NCBI RefSeq assembly: GCF_000235365.1
Contig: NC_016454.1
Location: forward strand, 496,001 to 560,000
Reading direction: 5' to 3'
DNA length: 64,000 nt
Source of the DNA: Eremothecium cymbalariae DBVPG#7215
Lineage: Eukaryota; Ascomycota; Saccharomycetes; Saccharomycetales; Saccharomycetaceae
Under the pieces are notes generated by a model, which saw only the letters and a program-made list of their open reading frames with translations, made no database searches and was not told the origin of the DNA. The first letter of the stretch is position 1; every line of letters starts with the position of its first letter. Of this stretch, positions 20,898-30,851 are shown piece after piece. The position numbers and the translations under genes are program-made.

Positions 20898-21164
20898 ATG
20901 GTACAGAAGGCATTAAAGGTGACTAAGAAACCGAAGGATCCACGTAGGATAACGAAGAAGCAGATGAATCTAAAGAAGGCTGCACCTTTGCAACTAAAGT
21001 CGAGGAAGAAATCTCTGCAACATATGAAAAAGCTAGCTAAGACATGTTCACGAACTGAAGCCACGGAAAGATTTGTTGCTAGTCGGGTTGGGCATTTAGA
21101 GTTGCTGAAGGGGACCAGGAGGCAGTTAGAGGAGCAGAAGAAGTCGAAACTTGCTAAGAAATGA
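20898..21164 (+). CDS. Small basic protein, resembles UPF0390/DUF2462 family
   Basis: An 88-residue, very Lys/Arg-rich protein. The N-terminal half is a run of basic patches (KKPKDPRRITKKQMNLKKAA) and the second half ends in VASRVGHLELLKGTRRQLEE. The GHLELLKG element and the overall basic layout recall the UPF0390/DUF2462 family (Leydig cell tumour 10 kDa protein-like), but I am not certain of that. No membrane segment, signal peptide or zinc motif is visible. Such a composition is common in nucleolar or ribosome-bound proteins, and the PAC/RRPE promoter points the same way. The ATG follows an A-rich leader (GGAGAAGATGG). I do not recognise a S. cerevisiae gene at this place in the YGR061-062 order. 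Confidence 0.75.
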   Translation: MVQKALKVTKKPKDPRRITKKQMNLKKAAPLQLKSRKKSLQHMKKLAKTCSRTEATERFVASRVGHLELLKGTRRQLEEQKKSKLAKK

Positions 21165-21284
21165 GATGAGGGGGGGGGAGGTAATTAATATCTTAATATA
21201 TATATATATACTATATGCATTACTTTGTACAATAATGATGGTTTGATAACTACAGAAATGGGGTTTTCTTCTTTCTTTGTAACT

Positions 21285-22214
21285 TCATCTTTGGTATGGC
21301 CATAACCAGTCGAGAAACTTGTTTTGTATTAACGAGTATAATTGTGAGCTGATCCAATACAGCGAGAGTAGTATGGGAGCTTGCGAGGATACTCCCATTA
21401 GAAATATGGAGCTTAACCGTGAAATTCCGAGAAGACTTGAAAACATACGGGAAGATTTCGAAGTAGACGATTTGGCGGTTTCAATACCTAATAAAGAGTT
21501 TGTTGTCGCTTCCATAACTTTGCCGTTGTACTCAACATTAACCATTATCAAAGTTCCCAAGACAATAGGTATCAGCAGTGGCATTTCTGAGAGGGGAAGA
21601 CTCAAGTCCAGTGAACCTAAGGTAGATATGACATTAGCTTCCATCAGATATGCCAATGCATGGGTTCCTGTTATGTGGGTGTCAATCAACGACTGTTCGG
21701 TAAGCTGGCGAATACCCATAGATAAGGTAACCCATAGCGGAACTTGGACCAATGGTAGAACAGAATTCTTCCACATTTGAACGCCGTATTTCTTAAATAA
21801 TGCTTTCTGCCTCTTTCGCGTTTCTTTTATGGACAGCATGATGATCTGCTCAGGTTTTAAGGATTCAACAGTTGTAGTAATTTCCTCAGGTCGGACAACG
21901 CTCCCAGCACTTGTAATATTCTCAGGGGTTGCACCATTTACTGCTGCTGCCAGTCTTAGCCGTACTACTGGAGCTACTGCCTGAACCACCTTCTTCAGCT
22001 CTTGCTGCTTAACAATGCGTCTGCGTTGCCATATGCTCAGCGGTAGTGTCACAAGAGATCTTAAAGTGAACGTGCTAATTGGGACTAGCACAAGCCATGG
22101 CACGCCAGACATATCGTGCAACTGTGCAAAAGAATCAGCAACCGTTTGAAGAGCGCTAAATTGACGTCGGTTTGAGACGCTGAACCCTATTTGTCTAACA
22201 GATGACCGTATCAT
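21285..22214 (-). CDS. COX18: Mitochondrial insertase Cox18 (Oxa1/YidC family)
   Basis: An inner-membrane Oxa1/YidC-type protein that moves the C-terminal tail of Cox2 across the inner membrane during cytochrome oxidase assembly. The 309-residue product starts with an Arg/Ser-rich presequence (MIRSSVRQIGFSVSNRRQF). The first core membrane segment is WLVLVPISTFTLRSLVTLPL, followed by a matrix loop with QRRRIVKQQELKK. Later segments are near 155-175, 205-230 and 265-290. The length is close to yeast Cox18 (316). Gene order ADE6-COX18-SPT4 is as in S. cerevisiae (YGR061C-063C). Confidence 0.92.
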   Translation of the reverse strand: MIRSSVRQIGFSVSNRRQFSALQTVADSFAQLHDMSGVPWLVLVPISTFTLRSLVTLPLSIWQRRRIVKQQELKKVVQAVAPVVRLRLAAAVNGATPENITSAGSVVRPEEITTTVESLKPEQIIMLSIKETRKRQKALFKKYGVQMWKNSVLPLVQVPLWVTLSMGIRQLTEQSLIDTHITGTHALAYLMEANVISTLGSLDLSLPLSEMPLLIPIVLGTLIMVNVEYNGKVMEATTNSLLGIETAKSSTSKSSRMFSSLLGISRLSSIFLMGVSSQAPILLSLYWISSQLYSLIQNKFLDWLWPYQR

Positions 22215-22413
22215 ACACCATGCACTTATCCTTGAACCTGCAGGAAGTTGTTCCTAGTTGGAAAAGTCAAAAACTAAGTACACACATTAACATAGACATT
22301 CGAACAGACCGCAAATATAAAAATACTGTCATTTCACATAATAACACATAAATTATACATTATACCATAGTACTCGGGTCTTATATATTGGTTACACAGA
22401 TAAAATTAAACAT

Positions 22414-22722
22414 TCAATCATTTTGAGTGCCATCTCTGGGCTTGTAATGAGGCAATAAATCAACAACTTCAGCAGGCAGACGTCCATCGACCTTAATGGC
22501 ATACATTCCCGGGACATACTGGTCTACACTAATCCATTTAGCAACCCACGATTTCGTTGGCTTGCACATACCCACCAACCCTTCAAACGATGGAGAGGTA
22601 CACTCGATTGCAGAAACACTAGCCTCTTCAAAGATTCCCTGACAATTTGGACATCCATCTCTGGTGAATTCACTAGTACTTTGAACAATACCACATAACA
22701 TACAAGCTCTATCACTAGACAT
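22414..22722 (-). CDS. SPT4: Transcription elongation factor Spt4
   Basis: The small zinc-binding partner of Spt5 in DSIF, which rides on RNA polymerase II, and also I, and supports processive elongation. The ATG is at 22722 (102 residues, the yeast length); the frame upstream reaches only a TTG. A four-cysteine zinc site is visible: CMLC near residues 7-10 and CPNC near 24-27. The segments [32 protein letters not shown] and [19 protein letters not shown] are nearly identical to yeast Spt4. An E-box CACGTG lies at 22862-22867, about 140 bp upstream. Confidence 0.97.
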   Translation of the reverse strand: MSSDRACMLCGIVQSTSEFTRDGCPNCQGIFEEASVSAIECTSPSFEGLVGMCKPTKSWVAKWISVDQYVPGMYAIKVDGRLPAEVVDLLPHYKPRDGTQND

Positions 22723-23036
22723 CGTGATTCGCAATTAGTTATTTGGTTATCTTACTCCTTATGCCTTGAGAATCGAGACTACAAGTTATACAAACGCCCG
22801 CTTTGCATGCATCATAAGAGGATTGACGTTGGTAGAATTCTGCATAGCGTGTTCAACCTTCCACGTGACCAGAGGCCTGAAATCGCGTCCTTGAATACTT
22901 ATGAATAAAATAGGCAAATCTAAATCTTCCACCTAAGTACTGCTATTTACATGATTATGATAATTCGCCAACTTGAAATGCCCTATCCCTCATACAGCCA
23001 GCCAGCCTATGCTCCATAGGTAAAGGGGTACTTACG
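22723..23036. other. SPT4 upstream region with one E-box
   Basis: 314 bp between the SPT4 start and the MRPL27 3' end. It holds CACGTG at 22862-22867 and nothing else I can name. The junction marks a change of synteny block, from the S. cerevisiae chromosome VII order to the chromosome II/X order. Confidence 0.4.
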
Positions 23037-23474
23037 TTAGCCTCGTTCTACATAGCAGTCCGGATCTGTGGCTTTATCTTCAATTTTACCACTCCTTACG
23101 TATTCCCTCAATTTGTCAAAATAAAGCCGAGTATCCAAGGGTCCTTTAGAATATCCGCTGAAATGATGTCTCAACTCTGGCAAATTGTGTGATACCAAGG
23201 GCTTCAGGTCTCTGTTATAATTGGTCGGCGTCACAAATGTGCGTACCCTAGCCCATTTTATAGTATAACCACCGTATCTAGTGTGTTTACCAATACCCGA
23301 AGAACGAGTACCTTTGTACATGGTCTTATTACCATCTTTTGTAGTTAATGCAAAACGCTTGTTACCTGATTTGAGTTGACCATAAAACAGGGAGCCATCG
23401 CGAAACTTTTGCCATGGTCTAGTCAATAACGAAGTTGGAGAAGCGTGAAAGAGCCTGATAAACGTAGACCTCAT
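23037..23474 (-). CDS. MRPL27: Mitochondrial large-subunit ribosomal protein mL41
   Basis: A component of the mitochondrial 54S ribosomal subunit. The 145-residue product (yeast 146) starts with a likely presequence ([20 protein letters not shown]). It continues with [20 protein letters not shown], essentially the yeast Mrpl27 motif, then [11 protein letters not shown] and the C-terminal DPDCYVERG (yeast DTSCYKERG). In S. cerevisiae it lies beside DUG2 (YBR281C/YBR282W); here UTP18, from the chromosome X segment, is placed between them. Confidence 0.95.
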   Translation of the reverse strand: MRSTFIRLFHASPTSLLTRPWQKFRDGSLFYGQLKSGNKRFALTTKDGNKTMYKGTRSSGIGKHTRYGGYTIKWARVRTFVTPTNYNRDLKPLVSHNLPELRHHFSGYSKGPLDTRLYFDKLREYVRSGKIEDKATDPDCYVERG

Positions 23475-23743
23475 GATTTATCCTACTGATCTAAACACAA
23501 CCTTCGTTGTAATAGTTGCTCATCTTAAGAGGGCTTCTATACAATCAGATTTCGAAGCTTTCAATATTGAAAATTTTGTTCATAATAGTTTCGTGTAACG
23601 TGATATAAAATGTGGCGCCGGTAATGACTGTCGTCGAGACCGTCGTCTGATTAGCTTAAGTTAATGTAAATCGTTTGGATTCGGTGTCGTGGTATTGTTT
23701 TTTAAGGTAGATGCAAGTATTCTAATTATATACTAATTGAAAG

Positions 23744-25456
23744 TTAATAATGATTTAACCTCCATAATCTTACTTTACCTTGTTCATTACCTACTGCCAG
23801 CATTTCTCCGCGGGGAGAAAAAGCTACACTAGTAACTCTTCCCAATGGTGTACCACTAGTTGGCCAGTTGGAAAATACCGTTCCAGATGGTAGATGAACG
23901 ATTCTGAATGCATCTTTGGTAGCCCTTGATGCTATAGTTAGCATTTCACCATTTGGAGAGAATTCCAAAGAAGAGATAGTGGTGGTTAAGTGAGATAGAG
24001 TGGCTATTGGTTTGTAGGATGTGGAGTACCTATTGTAGATGTTAACAAAACCAGACTCGCTTCCAATGGCGAGCCACTTGTTTTGTCTTATCTTTTTGTA
24101 TGGTAGAATGTTTGATGAATTGGTGCCGCCTCCGACCTGAATAGTTGTAATACCGACAGCACCTTCATCTTTCCATTTACAAATGACTTTTCCGCCATTT
24201 GTAAGATCAAATTCCCAGATATCACCGTATGTGTTTGTAGCGATCAGTATTGTGTTGAATTTATCTTGTGATTGGGTTTGATAATCGATACAGAAATCTA
24301 CTAGTACACCTTCGATTTTACAACCCATCATCCATATACCAGTGGTAGCATGCAAAACATTGATCCAACCGTTGTTACCTTGAAGTAAAATGATTCCATG
24401 GGTACCATTCTGCGTTGTGTGCAGATGAGCTACCTTAAACTTTTCGAACGAACGTTGCGTCTCTTCGTGACCATACATTCTTGATATCTTGTTGATCCTG
24501 ACGGTTTGATTGCGTGTGTTTGAAAGATCCCAGCAGTGCATGTACCTTCTCCTCCCAGCAGTAAGGATCATCTGCTGATTTAGGTCAGGGCTGGCATAAA
24601 ATTTGCATGTCTGTACAGGCGTACCCTTTAGATAAACAGATGATACAATGTTATTACTCTTACCATCAATATGATATATTCTTAAGGAACGGTCATACCC
24701 ACCAGTCAAGAGTAATGGTTTTGTAGGATGGAAAGATAAAGACTGAATCGACGATTTGGAAGGATGAGAGACATTTGCATCCTTCAACCTCGTAATGTCC
24801 AAAGTCTTTGGAGGAAGCAAGCGGTTGCTTGTATCCTTGTAGGTGTAAGTGCTCTGCAGAACATTATTTAATGCATCAATATTGCCGCTAGCCAGCTGCT
24901 GCCCTTCATCGTCATCATCTTCGCTGTTAGCATCACTTGGATCGTCCTCATATTCAGCCCACTGTGGTCGAGGGTAAATCTTTTCAAACTGCAACCTCAA
25001 CCTCTGTACGTATTGTTTACTATTAATCTCCTTATCTAGGTACGTCTTTCTCAGCTTTTTGGTCCTTTTAGTCTGGTTAATATCAATCACTAGCCTCTCA
25101 TCATCAGAATCACTCCATACATCACCGCTCTCGCTGTCGTTCCCACAGGATTCTCCCACTTTTTCCTCAACCGCCATCTCATCTGCATCCCGCTCAACTT
25201 CACCACTTGCATCCCCGCCCTCATCAACAAAATACAGCTGATCATCATTAACCAGATCCATGCCAGCTGCATCACTAGAGCCCTGATCTTCCTCGGAATC
25301 AGATTGGAATACAAAATCCTCCCCACTACTACTATTCTCTAAGTTAGCATCGTGTAACCCGTCATAGAACTCTGATTTGTCGCCAAAAACCAATTTTGAC
25401 AGGAGCAACTCCTCTTCATCAGGAGAACCGATTGGAGTTGGTTCCGTACTATCCAT
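23744..25456 (-). CDS. UTP18: U3 snoRNP / SSU processome WD-repeat protein Utp18
   Basis: A WD40 protein of the small-subunit processome (UTP-B group) in the nucleolus, needed for 18S rRNA maturation. The 570-residue product (yeast 594) has a long acidic, Ser/Asp/Glu-rich N-terminus (to about 220) that includes LLLSKLVFGD and ADDERL-like acidic motifs. A seven-bladed propeller follows: SIQSLSFHPTKPLLLTGGYD, RRRYMHCWDLS, LSHLTTTISSLEFSPNGEML, and AFSPRGEMLAVGNEQGKVRLW as the final blade. The upstream region has RRPE and PAC-like elements. YJL069C is the yeast counterpart, next to the S-formylglutathione hydrolase gene YJL068C, which is also nearby here. Confidence 0.93.
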   Translation of the reverse strand: MDSTEPTPIGSPDEEELLLSKLVFGDKSEFYDGLHDANLENSSSGEDFVFQSDSEEDQGSSDAAGMDLVNDDQLYFVDEGGDASGEVERDADEMAVEEKVGESCGNDSESGDVWSDSDDERLVIDINQTKRTKKLRKTYLDKEINSKQYVQRLRLQFEKIYPRPQWAEYEDDPSDANSEDDDDEGQQLASGNIDALNNVLQSTYTYKDTSNRLLPPKTLDITRLKDANVSHPSKSSIQSLSFHPTKPLLLTGGYDRSLRIYHIDGKSNNIVSSVYLKGTPVQTCKFYASPDLNQQMILTAGRRRYMHCWDLSNTRNQTVRINKISRMYGHEETQRSFEKFKVAHLHTTQNGTHGIILLQGNNGWINVLHATTGIWMMGCKIEGVLVDFCIDYQTQSQDKFNTILIATNTYGDIWEFDLTNGGKVICKWKDEGAVGITTIQVGGGTNSSNILPYKKIRQNKWLAIGSESGFVNIYNRYSTSYKPIATLSHLTTTISSLEFSPNGEMLTIASRATKDAFRIVHLPSGTVFSNWPTSGTPLGRVTSVAFSPRGEMLAVGNEQGKVRLWRLNHY

Positions 25457-26122
25457 TGCTATAATTCCACTGACGTTGTCCTTCTTCCGATATTAATCTA
25501 TCACCAATGCTCTATAAAGTAAGCCCGAAGAGATGAGATGCGTAAAATTTTCAGAACGGCTCGAGGATTTCTTTTTAAAACCACGCATCAGCTCATACGA
25601 ACAACTAACTTTGCGTGGAATCTGGGCCTGAATATATCGGTACTTACTTCTTATGGCTTCTAGAAAGTGTATGATGTCCAACAACTATATATGGAATGAG
25701 ATAAGAAGGAGGGATTGTTGTTCGATGATTTTATATAGTGATTAATTTGGTTGATTCAAGTCATGTACTTATTGAGAAACAGCTCGACGAGATATTCTAG
25801 AGAATAACGTATTTGACGGCTTGTGCTATACGACAATTTAGAAGGATGAGGCATTTACGTGGTTTGAATGACTTCTCGCACACTCTTTGATCATCTTTAA
25901 ACTGATATTACAGCAATGTGGATGAAAGATGTACTGTCTATGACGGTCTCCATAAGATGGAGGTCACGTGGTATTACAAAATCACATAAATTCCTCAATC
26001 CTTTTTTGTTATGGATGGACTCTTCGTTAAGACCAAGTAAGCGTATATAACAGGAATATGGATCGTAAGTTAGTTCTTGCAGACCATACCAAGGAAGTTG
26101 TCTATGAATTGGAAAAGCGGTA
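25457..26122. promoter_or_regulatory. UTP18-DUG2 divergent promoter: PAC-like, RRPE and E-box
   Basis: GAGATGAG (PAC-like) at 25530-25537 and AAAATTTTCA (RRPE on the minus strand) at 25544-25553 lie 75-100 bp upstream of UTP18. TCACGTG at 25974-25980 lies about 143 bp upstream of DUG2 and could serve Cbf1. Nothing else is recognised in this 666-bp stretch. Confidence 0.5.
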
Positions 26123-28737
26123 ATGTTTAAACCATCTTTACTCCATTCTTGGGACCATTCATTCTCAATCATTTCAACAATTGCATTCCCCCACAAGAAA
26201 ATCCTCTTCGCGGGTACACAGGATTCTAAAATATTATGCTTCGATCTTTGCACCTACAATCTAATTAAGACCATACAAATTTGTGATGAAGATGACGAAA
26301 TCAGAAATAGATCAAGTGTTTTATGTTTGACTAAATCGCGAGATGAAGCGTACTTATTTAGCGCCGGTACCGATTCTCTAGTGCGGGTTTGGTCTGTTGG
26401 GTCAGTTTTGAAAGACCTCTCAATTTCGATTCAAAATGTGTCAATAATCTATTCATTAATGGATATTGGAGATATCTTTTCCTTGAAATATTTAGATTCA
26501 AAACAGACATTAGTATTTGGTTGTCAAAATGCCTCGATGCTGTACGTTGAGAATTTCCTGACGTCTCAAGACCAGTCTCTATCATACAATAATCTTGAGC
26601 AATTGCCACAACATCGGTTTGACAAATTCTTTGATTCCACAGGTCCAGGTGGTGTCACCACCTCTGGGTCCTCTCCAAAGGGGCGGAAAAGCCCTGTACT
26701 AGGGGGTAGTGCACCTTCTATAATTCAAGTTCCGTCGGAAAACACTATCGCCTATGCTCATAACGGCTTTATTTACTCCATTTCAGATGTCCATGAAGAT
26801 GGGGCGTACTTGACAACCCAATACAAGCCATTTTCAGATGATCCAAATGCTTCCTTCTTTGTATCTAGCGCGGGGGACGGTAAGTCAAAGATTTGGGCGT
26901 TAAGCACTATTAGTTCGCAACCGCAGTCGGTGGCTAGGGTTCATTTTGCTGCAGAGATTGATAATGAAGGGTGCGTTTTTTGTCAATTTGTTGAATACCC
27001 ATTCTTGTATTGTGGCCTAAATGATGGAGTTATTAAAGTATGGGATCTTAATACCAAACAATTAATTGCTACATTTCAAACACCTGACCACGCAGATATC
27101 ATGTCTGTTGCAGTCTATAAGGATCATATATTTGCTACTAATGAACGAGGGATCACAAGATTCTACCAAAGCAGTTCTTACCATTGGAATGCACACCAGG
27201 GGCTTGTTTTAAGCGGTGAAATATTACGAAAACAATGTACGGGTAATAGATTTGACCGCTACGTTACAGGAGGTAATGATGGTACATTGGCGCTTTGGAA
27301 TATTCACTCATTAGTTAATGATACAGAAAGTATTGAAGGAAGTATTAACACAAGTGATCCGCATTTGTCTCCATTGAATGAGAATCAGAAGCCCTGGTTA
27401 TTATGGGAAAGACGACAGTTAGATAACGATCACATGTTGGAAACTTTGCAAGATTTAATTTCATTTCAAACTGTATCTAATAATCCGACTTCACAAAATA
27501 TAATTGACGGGAGACGCTGTGCTTCGTTTCTACAAAGTCTGTTTACTAAGTTTGGTTCTAGTATGTGCGATGTAATACCAGTGAATAACGGAGGAAATCC
27601 TGTGGTAATAGCCCATTTTAAGGCTAACTCTTCCAAGATGAAACGTATATTATGGTATGGCCACTACGACATCATTGCGGTTGACAATCCAGCAGGATGG
27701 GACACATCTCCGTTCGTTTTAACTTGTGAAAATGGATATTTAAAAGGTAGAGGCGTTTCAGATAATAAGGGTCCTTTACTGGCAGCTATATACAGCGTTG
27801 CAGAATTATTTCAAAAGGGTGAACTGAAGAATGACATATTCTTCTTGATAGAAGGACAAGAAGAAGCTGGCTCTCGTGGGTTTCAAGAAATTATGAAAAA
27901 TTCAAGCATTTTTAAACAGAAATTCAATTGGATTTTATTCAGCAACTCTTACTGGTTAGACCAGAAGGTCCCGTGCTTGAACTACGGTCTCAGAGGTGTG
28001 ATCAATGCCGAGATTACTGTAAGATCCGATGAACCTGACAGGCATTCTGGTGTAGATGGGGGACTACACCGAGAACCAGCAACAGACTTGATCAACGTTG
28101 TGTCAAAACTTGTAGATGATAATGGTACTGTACGCATTCCAGGCTTTTACGACCCTTTAAAAAAATAAGTGACGAGGAACTAAGCCATTTTAAAGATATA
28201 ATAAGTCGCGCAGACATCGACGAGAACATCACTGTTGAGCACCTAATAGCCAAGTGGGCTAGGCCCACCCTGTCCATAACAAAAATGCGGACTAGCGGGC
28301 CTGGAAATTCAACTGTAATCTCCCAGGTTGTAAGCCTGGTTGTATCCATCAGATTAGTACCTGACCAAGATGTAGAAACGATAGAACAGTCTTTAGAACA
28401 CTACATCAAAAAATGCTTCTCCGAACTGAACTCGAAGAACCACTTAAACATGTGTATCTTAAATGATGCAGAGCCCTGGCTTGGCGATCCCCAAAATAGT
28501 TGCTACAAAATTCTAAAAGACGAGATTCAAAACACATGGGGTATTGAGCCACTGATGATCAGAGAAGGTGGCTCTATCCCATGTGTACGCTTTTTAGAAA
28601 GATACTTACATGCACCTGCTGTACAGATACCATGTGGACAATCGACAGATAACGCACATTTAGATAATGAAAACTTGAGAATCAAGAATTGGTACAACAT
28701 GAGAAATATCATGACAAAAGTATTTAACAAACTGTAG
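26123..28737 (+). pseudogene. DUG2: Glutathione-degrading peptidase subunit Dug2, reading frame interrupted by a -1 shift
   Basis: Dug2 forms with Dug3 the cytosolic complex that degrades glutathione; it fuses WD40 repeats to an M20-family metallopeptidase-like domain. The first frame (26123-28168, 681 codons) has WD repeats to about 400, then peptidase motifs GHYD (His514), GRGVSDNKG and EGQEEAGS. It ends at TAA right after DPLKK. The -1 frame then continues without a gap as ISDEELSHF to the stop at 28737, with SGPGNSTVI and PCGQSTDNAHLDNENLRIKNW. Yeast Dug2 reads SPLKDLTEEEY across this point. The break lies in an A7 run preceded by TTT; one more A would restore about 871 residues (yeast 878). 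Sequencing error, true mutation and programmed or transcriptional slippage are all possible. I do not call it dead, since both halves are well conserved. Confidence 0.93.
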
Positions 28738-28988
28738 CTAGACTGTTGCAACTACAACGTTGTTGTGCAACCTTCAGTTCTGTTTATCTATTCATTTATT
28801 TATTATACGAAATAGACCACTATTAGTAATTTGATTGATATGTTGAAGCTTCCCGCTTCATCTTGATGTCAGATTTAAAAATCAGAAATTATTCATTTTA
28901 AGGGGCATCATCACCAACATAACAGTAAATCAGACAATTGAAGACATATCTGTTCTGCTTTAAGGACTTGAATAATAATTGCTAATAG

Positions 28989-30800
28989 ATGGATCCAGAA
29001 TCAGAAGACCAGGAAGGCCGCTCTATAGACTATGGGTTGCCTCCAGATATTGTTCTGGCTACCTTACCCTATTTAGAATCACAGGACATCAAGAATCTTT
29101 CGCTCACGAATAGATACTTTTACAAATTATTAGATTATGAACAGTCGAATACTTTATGGCATGAGTTGTATCGTAAAGCATATGGTTATACGTATACCAA
29201 TGATGAGCCTTTTATTTCTAAGTGTACGGACGGTTACAATACATGTTCTGAGAGGATTTTGGTGAATAAGTTTCCTGATCTGACATGGGCAGAACGGTAT
29301 AAATTAAGGTCAGAGAATACTTCATTGTACACCTGGGGAAGTTTGCAGCACGCCCGGTTGGGTTATACGTACAATTCTAATCCTGCTATTGGGGGGCATG
29401 TTAGCAGCACTAATAGGCTTAGAATACGTTCCGGGGTGAACAGACCCACGCCAGTTCCGTGGTTTGTTGACGCTAAGCAAAGTGGTAGTCCAAGTGGTGA
29501 AGCCCAGGGCAGAGAGAAGGATCCAAATGATGAGGTATCAGGACGTGGAGATAGAATCATTGTTCAAATATCTGCGGGTGGCTTCTCGTTTCAGTTGTTA
29601 ACAAAGTCCGGAAAATTGTTTTCCACGGGGATGACATACAGTGGAGGACATAAAGGGCCAGGTCCCGTCACTGGGGAACGTGACTATAATACATTCCAAG
29701 AGATTGCTTCTCTAATAGAGAGAAACCACACTCTCCAGAACACGGAATCGTTGGCTACAGTTCAAGTATATGATAATACAACCGGTAACATGCGGATTAT
29801 TCCAAGACCACATCAGAACATTTATCAATTATTTACCGAGCTAGAATCTCAGACTGAACAGTTCGTTACCGGTAATCAACAGATTAGGCGTATGATTCCC
29901 AGAGATGTATTCGACTTTTATAAAGATAATACTGATCTCTCTGTGGATAGGAATGCCTTTGATAAGGTTAAGTTTGTCTCTGTTTCTTCTGGTAGATCCC
30001 ACTTTTTGGCCTTAGATGACAAAAATGAGATATATTCTTGGGACAGTCCAGAGATGAATCATGGCGTGAGAATTTTGTTTGAAGGGTTACCCAGTCGTAA
30101 GACTAACCCAATTTTAAAAATTGGCTGCGGTTGGGATTTCAATTGTGTTTACATTTATGGTATAGGCCTGGTAGTCTGGAGCTCCAGGTCTTCACTAGCC
30201 AGAGGTGATTTGGCTGCCAAAGCAAACTATAAAATTATCCCAGACACTGCGGATATCAATGGTAGCAATAGAATTCTTGATTTCGCTTGCTGCTCTGAGA
30301 ATACTGTTTTTTACATCCCTAAAGAAGGTGACAAGTTATGGCTATACAGCCATGAGTTATCTAAGTACGTGGATTTAACTTTAGACGGAAAAATATACAA
30401 AATCGAAGCCTCTTACATGACTTTGGCCTTGTTCACGGAACAAAGTACGTACACTGTAACAGTTTCTAATGGCGAAGTTGTTCATCGGTCTTTAACTAAG
30501 ATAAACCTAGCTGCTGGTCAGAAATTTATAACTTTTTCCGCTGGCGACTATCATAACATTGCACTCACAGACCAAGGAGAACTTTACTCTTGGGGACTTG
30601 AAAGCGATTTGTGTGGTTGTTTGGGTCTGGGAGATGCAGAAGAGGCTACTGAGGTTCAGCGGGTAGCTGTATATGAAACGGCGCGCAGCATTCGTGCACT
30701 GCAGCCTGTTAAGGTAGAACTCCCTCCGGATTCTATATGCGTAGCTATTGCCGCTGGTGGGTGGCACTCTGGAGCATTGATGCTCAAGAAAGATGCGTAA
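28989..30800 (+). CDS. SAF1: F-box protein with RCC1-like repeats, Saf1
   Basis: Saf1 is the substrate receptor of an SCF ubiquitin ligase; in yeast it targets Aah1 and vacuolar/lysosomal protein precursors. The 603-residue product (yeast 637) has an F-box at about 17-62 (GLPPDIVLATLPYLESQDIK, with LWHEL). The remainder is an RCC1-type beta-propeller: SLYTWGSLQHARLGY, IIVQISAGGFSFQLL, FVSVSSGRSHFLALD, FITFSAGDYHNIALTDQGEL and IAAGGWHSGALML as blade motifs. It follows DUG2 on the same strand with a 251-bp gap; in yeast SAF1 and DUG2 are also neighbours (YBR280C, YBR281C). Confidence 0.92.
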   Translation: MDPESEDQEGRSIDYGLPPDIVLATLPYLESQDIKNLSLTNRYFYKLLDYEQSNTLWHELYRKAYGYTYTNDEPFISKCTDGYNTCSERILVNKFPDLTWAERYKLRSENTSLYTWGSLQHARLGYTYNSNPAIGGHVSSTNRLRIRSGVNRPTPVPWFVDAKQSGSPSGEAQGREKDPNDEVSGRGDRIIVQISAGGFSFQLLTKSGKLFSTGMTYSGGHKGPGPVTGERDYNTFQEIASLIERNHTLQNTESLATVQVYDNTTGNMRIIPRPHQNIYQLFTELESQTEQFVTGNQQIRRMIPRDVFDFYKDNTDLSVDRNAFDKVKFVSVSSGRSHFLALDDKNEIYSWDSPEMNHGVRILFEGLPSRKTNPILKIGCGWDFNCVYIYGIGLVVWSSRSSLARGDLAAKANYKIIPDTADINGSNRILDFACCSENTVFYIPKEGDKLWLYSHELSKYVDLTLDGKIYKIEASYMTLALFTEQSTYTVTVSNGEVVHRSLTKINLAAGQKFITFSAGDYHNIALTDQGELYSWGLESDLCGCLGLGDAEEATEVQRVAVYETARSIRALQPVKVELPPDSICVAIAAGGWHSGALMLKKDA

Positions 30801-30851
30801 ATCATGGGGCAATACATCAATTACACATATATAGGGCACTAAAAATACTAT

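Noticed and set aside
21319..21780. 153-codon frame opposite COX18
   Set aside because: Entirely antisense to the well-supported COX18 gene.
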